The notes below the pieces were generated by a model that was not told the origin of the DNA, searched no databases, and was given only the letters and a program-made list of their open reading frames with translations. A program made the translations under genes and the position numbers. Positions 7,827 to 15,191 of a stretch of 64,000 nt of DNA are shown here, piece by piece. Positions within the stretch are counted from its first letter, which is position 1. Each line of letters opens with the position of its first letter. Source of the DNA: Polynucleobacter cosmopolitanus. GTDB taxonomy: Bacteria; Pseudomonadota; Gammaproteobacteria; Burkholderiales; Burkholderiaceae. The stretch lies in NCBI RefSeq assembly GCF_002224225.1, contig NZ_NJGG01000001.1, positions 310,001 to 374,000 of the forward strand, written 5' to 3'.

Positions 7827-8459
7827 ATGATGGTCGGAGCTGAGAACAGGTCCAAAACCCCACAACAGGCAGGTAAAAGCCTGGGGGCTGATTTTTACAG
7901 AATGGCCTTAACAGCCCTTCTGCTGATGGTTCTTATGTGGAGTTTTTGGCCAAAGGAAGCTGTTGCGATGAATTGTTCAAAAACGCTGTCCCATACCTTT
8001 TTAAGACTTCAGGATGAAGCCCCTCAGAATCTTTGCCAATATCAGGGCAAAGTGGTGCTCATCGTCAATACAGCCAGTTATTGCGGCTTTACAAGCCAAT
8101 ATGATGGTCTAGAGAAGCTTTATAGCCAGTACAAAGACAAAGGATTCGTCATTCTTGGCTTTCCATCCAATGACTTTGGCAAACAAGAGCCTGGATCCAA
8201 CAAAGAAATCGCTGATTTTTGTCACAACACCTATGGGGTTAAATTTCCCATGTTTGCCAAATCATCCGTCACTGGCCCTGATGCAAACCCACTTTTTAAG
8301 CACTTGATTGAACAAACAGGCACCAAACCCCGTTGGAACTTCTATAAATATTTGGTGGATCGTCAAGGTAATGTCATTGAGGCATACAGCAGCATGACAT
8401 CCCCCAGCAGCAAAAAGATTGTTGCTCAAATTGAAAAGTTACTTCAGGAGAAACCATAA
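7827..8459 (+). CDS. Glutathione-peroxidase-family thiol peroxidase, membrane-anchored
   Basis: This is a GPx-fold peroxidase of 210 residues that reduces lipid or organic hydroperoxides. The catalytic residue is Cys86 in NTASYCGF rather than selenocysteine, with Gln in FPSNDFGKQEPG and Trp/Asn in RWNFYKYLV completing the tetrad. Bacterial Cys-GPx enzymes usually use thioredoxin. Unusually, about 45 residues precede the domain, with a hydrophobic stretch at 26-41, so the enzyme is probably anchored to or exported across the inner membrane, near lipid peroxides. A strong GAGGAG at 7812-7817 fixes the start at 7827. It overlaps folE2 by one base (TAATG). Confidence 0.92.
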   Translation: MMVGAENRSKTPQQAGKSLGADFYRMALTALLLMVLMWSFWPKEAVAMNCSKTLSHTFLRLQDEAPQNLCQYQGKVVLIVNTASYCGFTSQYDGLEKLYSQYKDKGFVILGFPSNDFGKQEPGSNKEIADFCHNTYGVKFPMFAKSSVTGPDANPLFKHLIEQTGTKPRWNFYKYLVDRQGNVIEAYSSMTSPSSKKIVAQIEKLLQEKP

Positions 8460-9262
8460 TGAATGCCCCGGAAAAGATTTTTCTTCCTGATGTTCAAGCA
8501 AGCCATGATGAACGCAACATTGTCATTCAGAAAGTGGGCATCAAATCTGTGCGTCATCCTGTTCAGATTAAAACCAAAGCAGGCTCACAGGCGAGCGTCG
8601 CCATGATTGACATGACTGTTAAGCTTCCATCAGATGTCAAAGGCACTCACATGTCTAGATTTTTAGAAGTTTTACAAAACCAACACGCGCCACTTGAGTT
8701 TGATTCTGTTAAGTCTTTGATGAGCACCATGCTTGAGCGCCTAGAAGCAACAGAAGGTCATATTGATATGAAGATGCCACTTTTCTTAAATAAAGTGGCG
8801 CCAGTGTCAGGCGTTGAGAGTTTGCTTGATTACGACTTACACATCAAAGCAGCTTTTGAGAAAGGTGCGCTGCGTTACACGCTTCAAGTGCAAGTTCCAG
8901 TGACCAGCTTGTGCCCTTGTTCGAAAAAAATATCAGAGTACGGCGCTCACAATCAGCGCTCACACATTGTGATTGCAGCCGAGATCACAGAAAACATGGA
9001 CGCTGAAGACTTGATCAAAATAGCTGAGCAAGCAGCTTCTTGTGAACTATGGGGTCTACTGAAGCGCCCTGATGAAAAATACGTCACTGAAAAAGCTTAT
9101 GACAATCCTAAATTTGTAGAGGATTTGGTTCGAGACATTGCTGTGGCACTTGATCACTCAGACAAAGTGGTTGCTTACGAAGTGTCATCAGAGAATTTTG
9201 AATCTATTCACAACCACTCTGCTTATGCATGGTTAGCCAAAGATAAACGTCACACCCATTAA
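8459..9262 (+). CDS. folE2: GTP cyclohydrolase IB (FolE2)
   Basis: FolE2 converts GTP to dihydroneopterin triphosphate, the entry to folate and pterin synthesis, using a metal site less dependent on zinc than FolE1. The 267-residue protein shows the family N-terminus NIVIQKVGIK at 20-29, KGTHMSRF at 61-68 and SLCPCSKKISEYGAHNQRSH at 150-169, with Cys152 as the expected active-site thiol. CAGGAG at 8445-8450 precedes the start, which overlaps the peroxidase stop. Co-transcription with the peroxidase next to a light regulator suggests this copy serves stress or pterin demand rather than only housekeeping folate, but I cannot see whether folE1 exists elsewhere. Confidence 0.95.
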   Translation: MNAPEKIFLPDVQASHDERNIVIQKVGIKSVRHPVQIKTKAGSQASVAMIDMTVKLPSDVKGTHMSRFLEVLQNQHAPLEFDSVKSLMSTMLERLEATEGHIDMKMPLFLNKVAPVSGVESLLDYDLHIKAAFEKGALRYTLQVQVPVTSLCPCSKKISEYGAHNQRSHIVIAAEITENMDAEDLIKIAEQAASCELWGLLKRPDEKYVTEKAYDNPKFVEDLVRDIAVALDHSDKVVAYEVSSENFESIHNHSAYAWLAKDKRHTH

Positions 9263-9269
9263 CCCTTTT

Positions 9270-9350
9270 AACCACAAGACATGAAGCCCGCTGAGCGCAG
9301 TTTCTCTCCCTCCCTTATTTATGCTCAGGGGTGTCTTGTGGTTTTCTTAT
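9270..9350 (+). terminator. Long hairpin terminator after folE2
   Basis: A perfect 12-base inverted repeat (9270-9281 AACCACAAGACA and 9332-9343 TGTCTTGTGGTT) encloses a second helix, CCC-g-CTGAGC (9287-9296) with GCTCAGGGG (9323-9331), leaving a 26-base pyrimidine-rich loop. A T-rich run follows at once (9342-9350). This fits a rho-independent terminator separating gpx-folE2 from the lipid operon. The outer arms also contain the AAGACA/TGTCTT element seen at the litR operator. Confidence 0.75.
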
Positions 9351-9372
9351 TTAAAGCCAATGAAAGAGTCTC

Positions 9373-10704
9373 ATGAAAATAGCCATCGTTGGCGCTGGCA
9401 TATCAGGCCTTGGCTGTGCATATGCTCTTAGCAAATTAGATAACTGTGAAGTCACCATCTACGAAGGTGGCAATCACATTGGTGGACACAGCAATACAGT
9501 TGATCTGACCCTTGATACCCCATCAGGCAAAGTCAGTCACGGTGTCGATACCGGATTTTTGGTATTCAATCAAAGAACCTATCCAAGACTGATTCGCTTG
9601 TTCCATGAGATAGACGTAGAGATTGCTAAATCTGACATGTCTTTCTCTGTGTCCATCCCCAAACAAAATGGTGATGTACTTGAGTGGTCGGGCACCAGCA
9701 TTGACTCATTATTTGCTCAAAGAAAAAATATCTTGAGCCCTTCATTTTTGCGCATGGTCAAAGACATCATTCGATTCAATCGAATCTGTACAAAATTGGC
9801 TGCGGATAAGCGATTGGATGAGATTGATTTAACTGTTGGTGAATTTATTAAAAAACATCGCTTCAGTCAGGAATTTCAAGATTGGTATTTTTTACCCATG
9901 GTTGGAGCCATTTGGTCCTGCCCGGTTTCTCAAATGTTGGCATTCCCAATTGCAACCATGATCAGATTTTGCTTCAACCATGGATTGATTCAGATTGCAG
10001 ATAGGCCTCAATGGTTAACTGTCCAAGGTGGCTCAAGAGAATACGTCAAAAAATTATGTGCCCACATCGAACAGAATGGTGGCTCATTCATTCGAGAGCA
10101 CGTCACCTCTGTTTCAAGAAATGCGAATCAAGTCAACATCAACACTGCTCATGGCACCATCAGTTATGACCATGTGGTGATGGCCTGTCACAGCGATCAA
10201 GCGCTTGATGTCTTAAAAGATCCAAGCGCTGAAGAAAATAACATTCTTGGTTCTGTTAAGTATCAAGATAATCGAGCCGTTTTACACACCGACAGTTCTT
10301 TATTGCCAAGTGAAAAAAAATGCTGGGCTGCCTGGAACTATGCCAGTACCCAAAGTGAAAATCTCCAAGATCAAGAAGTTTGCGTTAATTATTTAATCAA
10401 TCAACTGCAACCCTTGCCTGAAAGCTGGGCCAATCAGCCAGTGATTGTCAGCTTGAACCCCGTGGTTGAGCCCAAAGCAGAAACAATTCATGCCGACATT
10501 CAGTATGCGCACCCCGTGTTTGATCAGGCAGCCATTCTTGCTCAACAAAACTTATCTTTAATACAAGGTCTGAGGAATACATGGTACTGTGGAGCATGGA
10601 CCGGTTACGGATTCCACGAAGATGGCCTGCGCTCGGGTGAACTTGTGGCTGAAGCAATCCAGGAAATTTTAAGATCTCCGAGAAAAACACCAATATCAGC
10701 ATGA
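9373..10704 (+). CDS. FAD/NAD(P)-binding amine-oxidase-like oxidoreductase (COG2907)
   Basis: This 443-residue protein has the dinucleotide-binding motif GAGISGLG at 7-14, an acidic strand end in VTIYEGG, the GG doublet NHIGGHSNT, and a C-terminal FAD-closing motif GAWTGYGFHEDGLRSGE. These define the flavin amine-oxidase/desaturase superfamily, close to the COG2907 proteins found beside CFA-like synthases. Plant cyclopropane fatty acid synthases carry a related domain fused N-terminally, which supports a role on a fatty-acyl substrate. The start is ATG at 9373 after GAAAGAG. It is the first gene of a five-gene run and overlaps DUF1365 by ATGA. Confidence 0.88.
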   Translation: MKIAIVGAGISGLGCAYALSKLDNCEVTIYEGGNHIGGHSNTVDLTLDTPSGKVSHGVDTGFLVFNQRTYPRLIRLFHEIDVEIAKSDMSFSVSIPKQNGDVLEWSGTSIDSLFAQRKNILSPSFLRMVKDIIRFNRICTKLAADKRLDEIDLTVGEFIKKHRFSQEFQDWYFLPMVGAIWSCPVSQMLAFPIATMIRFCFNHGLIQIADRPQWLTVQGGSREYVKKLCAHIEQNGGSFIREHVTSVSRNANQVNINTAHGTISYDHVVMACHSDQALDVLKDPSAEENNILGSVKYQDNRAVLHTDSSLLPSEKKCWAAWNYASTQSENLQDQEVCVNYLINQLQPLPESWANQPVIVSLNPVVEPKAETIHADIQYAHPVFDQAAILAQQNLSLIQGLRNTWYCGAWTGYGFHEDGLRSGELVAEAIQEILRSPRKTPISA

Positions 10705-11474
10705 GCATTGCAAAAATTTGTTTTGGCCAAGTTCGACATGCTCGACTAAAACCTGCCATTAATAAGTTTGCATACTCTGTCTTTACTTTGCGCATACCGA
10801 TGCGCCAAAGAAAAACCAATCCCAAAGGGATATCTCAAATTGGCTTGGGCGATAACAAGCTTTCTTGGCTCACTTTCTACGACAAAGACCATGGTAGAGG
10901 TGAAAACGATTCCCTTACCTGGGCTCTTGATCTAGTCAAAAGCGAAGGCATCACAGACATTGATGGCGAAGTCTGGCTCCAAACATTTCCCAGGGTTTTA
11001 GGCTATGTATTTAATCCTGTGAGCTTTTGGTTTTTCGAAAATCACTCAGGCGATTTGAAAGCCATCTTGGCGGAAGTCAACAACACCTTTGGCGAGAGGC
11101 ATTGCTACCTGTTGAGCAACCCAGACGGTCGCTCCATTCAATGGGGTCAAAGCTTTTTATCCAATAAGGTCTTTCATGTATCACCCTTTTGCGAAGTCAA
11201 AGGTGAATACCAATTCAGATTTTTCTCCAAGGCAGACTCTGGACAACACGTTGCTCGAATTGAATACCATGACCAGGGCCCCCTCCTGATCACCAGCGTT
11301 AGTGGGACTGAACAAGATATTGATTTAAAAAGTATCATTTGGTCTGCAATTAGATATCCAGCCATGAGCATTGGAGTGATTGTCAGAATTCATTGGCAAG
11401 CTTTACGTTTGTGGCTAAAAGGTGTCCAATTTCATAGCAAACCAACACCGCCTTCTACGGAAGTGAGTAAATGA
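10701..11474 (+). CDS. DUF1365 family protein
   Basis: A 257-residue DUF1365 (COG3496) protein. Recognisable family segments are FGQVRHARLKPAINKFAYSV at the N-terminus, LQTFPRVLGYVFNPVSFWF in the middle and FNPVSFWFFE followed by EVNNTFGERHCYLL. No biochemical activity is established for the family. It is almost always found between a COG2907 oxidoreductase and a CFA-type methyltransferase, as here, so it is likely part of the same lipid-modifying pathway. Both ends overlap neighbouring genes by four bases, showing tight translational coupling. Confidence 0.9.
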   Translation: MSIAKICFGQVRHARLKPAINKFAYSVFTLRIPMRQRKTNPKGISQIGLGDNKLSWLTFYDKDHGRGENDSLTWALDLVKSEGITDIDGEVWLQTFPRVLGYVFNPVSFWFFENHSGDLKAILAEVNNTFGERHCYLLSNPDGRSIQWGQSFLSNKVFHVSPFCEVKGEYQFRFFSKADSGQHVARIEYHDQGPLLITSVSGTEQDIDLKSIIWSAIRYPAMSIGVIVRIHWQALRLWLKGVQFHSKPTPPSTEVSK

Positions 11475-12703
11475 GTTCAAACACCAATACCATCGATGGA
11501 TTCTTGCCAAGCTTGCCTTGGCACGCAAGAGCCGTTCTTTCACTTTTAAAGAATATCCAAGTCGGTCAATTACAAGTTATCAGCCCTGAAGGCGAGCATC
11601 TCACCTTTAAGGGTGCGCATGCCGGTATTGAAGCAACGATTCAGATTCATGACTGGGAAGTTTGCAAATCTTGTTTGAAGTCTGGTGACATTGGCTTTGC
11701 AGAAAGTTACATCAAAGGTCTTTGCGACTCACCCGATCTTTTGGCTCTACTTAGATTGCTGTTGGCCAACAGACAAGAAATTGAAACCATCATCTATGGC
11801 AATTGGTGGGGTCGCTTGGGTTATCGCATCAAACATTGGTTCAATAAAAATACCAAAGCGGGCAGCAAAAAAAATATTCATGCGCACTACGACATCGGCA
11901 ATGCTTTTTATGCCCTTTGGCTAGACCCCAGCATGACCTACTCAAGCGCTTGCTTTGATAACAAAGACACGCCTTTGGTAGAAGCTCAAATTGCTAAGTA
12001 TCAAAAAATCATTCAATCGCTCACGGTTGCTCCTGGAGAAAAAATTCTTGAGGTTGGTTGTGGGTGGGGCGGCCTCATGGAGCAAGCCTGCTTGAATGGC
12101 ATCAACATTGACTGCTTGACCATCTCTGAAGAGCAAGCCAAATATGCGCGTGAGCGTGGTGGCAGAATTCAATCAACAGATTCAGGTACTCATCAAGTTT
12201 TGTTACAAGACTACCGAGATCATCAAGAACAGTACGATGGCATTGCCTCAATTGAAATGTTTGAGGCCGTTGGTGAAAGTTACTGGCCAAGTTATTTTGA
12301 GATGCTTCAACGATGCTTAAAGCCTGGTAAAAAAGCCTGCATCCAAACCATCGTTATTGCTGATGACTTATTTGAAAAATACCGCAACAGCTCTGACTTT
12401 ATTCAACAGTACGTGTTTCCTGGTGGTATGTTGCCTTCAGAAGAAAAATTCAAAGAAGCTGCAGCCAAGCAGGGTCTTGTGACTGAAAGCGTTTATCGAT
12501 TTGGGCAAGATTATCAAAAGACCTTGGTCTTATGGCATGAAAAGTTCAATCAGCAGTTAGACGCCATCAAAGCCCAGGGGTTTGATCAAAAGTTCATTCG
12601 TCTATGGAATCTTTACTTGATGTACTGCGCTGCAGGTTTTGCTGAGAAGAGCACTGATGTCATTCAATTCACATTGAGAAAGCCCGACACAAATGGCGCT
12701 TAA
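11471..12703 (+). CDS. cfa: Cyclopropane-fatty-acyl-phospholipid synthase-like methyltransferase
   Basis: The 410-residue enzyme transfers a methyl(ene) group from S-adenosylmethionine to unsaturated acyl chains of phospholipids. Family features are HYDIGNAFYALWLDPSMTYS at 139-158, the SAM motif KILEVGCGWGG at 191-201, and the C-terminal YCAAGF with the expected active-site Cys, ending in IQFTLRKP. The product may be a cyclopropane, a methyl-branched chain, or the methylated precursor of a furan fatty acid, since UfaM enzymes belong to this family. The neighbouring flavoprotein and SDR favour an oxidised product over a simple cyclopropane, but this is inference. It overlaps DUF1365 by four bases and the SDR by eleven. 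Confidence 0.92.
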   Translation: MSSNTNTIDGFLPSLPWHARAVLSLLKNIQVGQLQVISPEGEHLTFKGAHAGIEATIQIHDWEVCKSCLKSGDIGFAESYIKGLCDSPDLLALLRLLLANRQEIETIIYGNWWGRLGYRIKHWFNKNTKAGSKKNIHAHYDIGNAFYALWLDPSMTYSSACFDNKDTPLVEAQIAKYQKIIQSLTVAPGEKILEVGCGWGGLMEQACLNGINIDCLTISEEQAKYARERGGRIQSTDSGTHQVLLQDYRDHQEQYDGIASIEMFEAVGESYWPSYFEMLQRCLKPGKKACIQTIVIADDLFEKYRNSSDFIQQYVFPGGMLPSEEKFKEAAAKQGLVTESVYRFGQDYQKTLVLWHEKFNQQLDAIKAQGFDQKFIRLWNLYLMYCAAGFAEKSTDVIQFTLRKPDTNGA

Positions 12704-13472
12704 TCAGCGAGTCATTAGTTTTTATAACAAACGGATCTGGATCATTGGCGCATCCAGTGGGATTGGCGAAGCTTGCGCCCAGGCTTTCCTGAGTCATGGT
12801 GCCAAAGTAGCTCTCAGTGCACGTCGCATCGACAAACTCAAAGCCATTCAAGATAAATGGCCAACAGATCAAACCCTTTGCTTACCAGCCAATGCACAAA
12901 ACAATGATGAATTAAGCACAGCCTACCAATCAATCAAGCAAACATGGGGTGGTATTGATTTGCTCTTGTATGTTTCTGGCATCTACGAACCCATGCGTGC
13001 CGATAATTTTGATTTGGCCAAAGCCACTGACATCATCAATACCAATATCATTGGTGCTATGAGCGCTTGCTCAATCACTTTGCCTGATTTCATCCAACAA
13101 CAATCTGGTGGCATTGCCATTGTGAGCAGTGTTGCTGGCTACAGTGGCTTGCCGCAATCTCTTGCTTATGGACCAAGCAAAGCAGCGATGATCAATTTTT
13201 GCGAAACGCTTTATTACGACTTGAAACCAAAGAACGTGGCCGTTTACATGATCAACCCTGGTTTTGTGTCCACGGAAGCAACTGCTAAAAATGATTTTGA
13301 AATGCCGGCTTTGATCACAACAGAACAAGCTGCTACTGAAATTTTAGATGGCATACAAGCTGGGGAATTTGACATTCATTTCCCTAAGAGATTTTCATAT
13401 TTTTTGAAATTTTTGCGACTACTGCCTTATCCAGTTTATTTTTTTCTTATCAAAAAATTCATTAAGATTTAA
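12693..13472 (+). CDS. Short-chain dehydrogenase/reductase
   Basis: A 259-residue classical SDR with a Rossmann motif GASSGIG at 19-25 and the catalytic set Ser145/Ser146, Tyr159 and Lys163 in SSVAGYSGLPQSLAYGPSK. The C-terminus ends in a hydrophobic and basic stretch (YFLKFLRLLPYPVYFFLIKKF), which suggests membrane association and fits a lipid or lipid-like substrate. The substrate is not known. The gene begins 11 bases inside the cfa-like gene and is followed without a gap by the NTF2-like gene, so it belongs to the lipid operon. Confidence 0.9.
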   Translation: MALNQRVISFYNKRIWIIGASSGIGEACAQAFLSHGAKVALSARRIDKLKAIQDKWPTDQTLCLPANAQNNDELSTAYQSIKQTWGGIDLLLYVSGIYEPMRADNFDLAKATDIINTNIIGAMSACSITLPDFIQQQSGGIAIVSSVAGYSGLPQSLAYGPSKAAMINFCETLYYDLKPKNVAVYMINPGFVSTEATAKNDFEMPALITTEQAATEILDGIQAGEFDIHFPKRFSYFLKFLRLLPYPVYFFLIKKFIKI

Positions 13473-13901
13473 ATGACAAGTCAGCATATTCAACGGGTGA
13501 TTGATCAGTTTGAAAAGCTATCGCCCAATTCCATTGATGCATTGGTGGCGCTTTACTCAAAAGATGCCTTTTTCAAAGATCCTTTCAATGAAGTTAAAGG
13601 GCATGCAAACATCAGACATATTTTTACTCACATGTTCACGCAAGTGAACAACCCACACTTTGTGATTAAAAATACCCTAGAAAATGGATCTCATGCTTGC
13701 TTGATCTGGGAATTCATTTTTCAACTCAAGAAATCTCCCGAAATTAATCAAGTCATCAGAGGTTGTACCTGGATGACCTTCAATGAAGAAGCCCTCATCA
13801 CAGAACATCGCGACTACTGGGATGCCGCTGAAGAGCTTTATGAAAAAATTCCAGTCCTGGGTGGACTGATGCGTTGGCTAAAAAAAAGGGCCCGTGAATA
13901 G
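13473..13901 (+). CDS. NTF2-like/SnoaL-type protein
   Basis: This 142-residue protein has the cone-shaped NTF2-like fold pattern: an N-terminal helix with DQFEKLSPNSIDALVALYS, then DAFFKDPFNEVKGHANIRHIF, then alternating strands with WEFIFQLKK and GCTWMTFN. Members are binding proteins or small enzymes acting on hydrophobic compounds. Its ATG follows the SDR stop directly, so it is the last gene of the lipid operon. A hairpin overlapping the stop codon and another just downstream end the run. Confidence 0.85.
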   Translation: MTSQHIQRVIDQFEKLSPNSIDALVALYSKDAFFKDPFNEVKGHANIRHIFTHMFTQVNNPHFVIKNTLENGSHACLIWEFIFQLKKSPEINQVIRGCTWMTFNEEALITEHRDYWDAAEELYEKIPVLGGLMRWLKKRARE

Positions 13902-13947
13902 GCCCGATTTAAAGATTTATATGAATATTTAAATTTAAAAATCTTTC
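13888..13947. terminator. Two hairpins between the lipid operon and dsbA
   Basis: GGGCC (13888-13892) pairs with GGCCC (13901-13905) across the stop codon of the NTF2-like gene. A second perfect 8-base stem, AAAGATTT (13911-13918) and AAATCTTT (13939-13946), lies in the gap between the convergent genes. T-rich stretches flank it on both strands, so it can serve as a bidirectional terminator. Confidence 0.6.
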
Positions 13948-13951
13948 AGTT

Positions 13952-14608
13952 TTACTTCTTTTCTTTTCTAGCTTTGCTCACTAAAAAATCCATCGTTTGA
14001 ATCGCTCTGGCTTTAGAGCCACCGGCGATTGATGGTGAGGTCAAATATTTACCTTGAACTGCAACAGATGGCACACCATCAATTCTGTAAGTTTGAGCAA
14101 TCTGATTGGCCGCTCTTGCTTTTGAAATCACAGTGAATGATTTAAAGGCCTTCAAAAAAGCTTGGCGATCAATGCCTTGGCTAACAACCCACTCTGTTAT
14201 TTCAGCTTCTGCTAGAAGCTTTTTCTTATTAACGTGCATTGCCACCATGACCTTGGCGTGTAAATCATTTCTACCAAGGCTATCCAAGGCATAAAACAAT
14301 TGGCTGTGCGGCAATAATTCATCTCTAAACGCAACCGGTATTTTCTTAACAACAACATCTTGACCTTGTTTAGCAATCCAAGCACTTAGCTCTGGCTCAA
14401 AGTCATGACAGTGCGGACAACCGTACCAAAAAAACTCTAGGACCTCAATCTTGCCTTTTGATTCTGTGGCCTGGGCCACTGGCATCACGCGGTAATCAAA
14501 ACCTTCTTCAATTGGTCTACCTTGCGATAGCGCTAACTGAGAAAATCCCAGGCAAATAAGCCCTAAGAATAAATTTTTGAACAGGGTAAATAAATTGATG
14601 TTTTTCAT
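13952..14608 (-). CDS. dsbA: Periplasmic thiol:disulfide oxidoreductase DsbA
   Basis: DsbA introduces disulfide bonds into exported proteins. The 218-residue protein starts with a typical signal peptide (hydrophobic core about 10-26, cleavage near ALSQG). The active site is CPHC at 64-67 in FFWYGCPHCHDF. The cis-Pro loop is in RIDGVPSVAVQGKY. The length fits betaproteobacterial DsbA. It starts 7 bases after the SPOR-protein stop and forms an argS-SPOR-dsbA run. The oxidising partner DsbB is not in this window. Confidence 0.95.
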   Translation of the reverse strand: MKNINLFTLFKNLFLGLICLGFSQLALSQGRPIEEGFDYRVMPVAQATESKGKIEVLEFFWYGCPHCHDFEPELSAWIAKQGQDVVVKKIPVAFRDELLPHSQLFYALDSLGRNDLHAKVMVAMHVNKKKLLAEAEITEWVVSQGIDRQAFLKAFKSFTVISKARAANQIAQTYRIDGVPSVAVQGKYLTSPSIAGGSKARAIQTMDFLVSKARKEKK

Positions 14609-14615
14609 ATCAGCA

Positions 14616-15179
14616 TTAATTTGATTTATTGATACGAATGATTGTAGAAGGAATACCAGCGCTTTGCAGTCTGGCCCTTGTTTGAGTCACTTCGCTTTGA
14701 CCAACAAATGGCCCAACACGTACCCGCCAAAGAGCTGCGCCGTCCAATTCCCTTTCAGAAATGAGGGCTTCTAAGCCTTGCATCGCCAGCATGGCTTTTT
14801 GACGTTGCGCTTCATCTTGATTTCTGTATGCCCCCGTTTGCAACCAATATTCTGGTCCTTGAGTTGCAGCAGCAATCGAGGCAATAGGATCTTTAGACGT
14901 TGCTTCACCTGGCAATGGCACTTTGCTTTGCAATGGTTTATTCAAATTAGGCTTGTCTTCAACTTGAACTTCGCCCTCTTCAATGGCTTCCATAGGCTTA
15001 GCTTTGCTCACCGCTTCCGGCGCTCTTTGATTGAGTTTTGGCTCCGGAGCCCCTTTGGTCAACATGATGGCAACACCCACAGCAATTGCCAAGCCCAGCA
15101 ATAAGCCGAGCACAAAACCCATCAATGTGCCACCTGATGCACCAGACTCTAAAGACACATGTTGATTGTTATTTTTCAT
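14616..15179 (-). CDS. SPOR-domain membrane protein
   Basis: A 187-residue bitopic protein: a short cytoplasmic N-terminus, one transmembrane segment at about 20-43 rich in Gly/Leu, a Pro/Glu/Lys linker, and a C-terminal SPOR domain starting at WLQTGAYRNQDEAQRQKAML and ending IPSTIIRIN. SPOR domains bind denuded septal peptidoglycan, so the protein likely acts in cell division, FtsN-like but short. The start is ATG at 15179, eight bases after AGGAG; a GTG three bases upstream is possible. The argS-SPOR-dsbA order is common in Burkholderiales. Confidence 0.87.
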   Translation of the reverse strand: MKNNNQHVSLESGASGGTLMGFVLGLLLGLAIAVGVAIMLTKGAPEPKLNQRAPEAVSKAKPMEAIEEGEVQVEDKPNLNKPLQSKVPLPGEATSKDPIASIAAATQGPEYWLQTGAYRNQDEAQRQKAMLAMQGLEALISERELDGAALWRVRVGPFVGQSEVTQTRARLQSAGIPSTIIRINKSN

Positions 15180-15191
15180 CACATTAACTCC

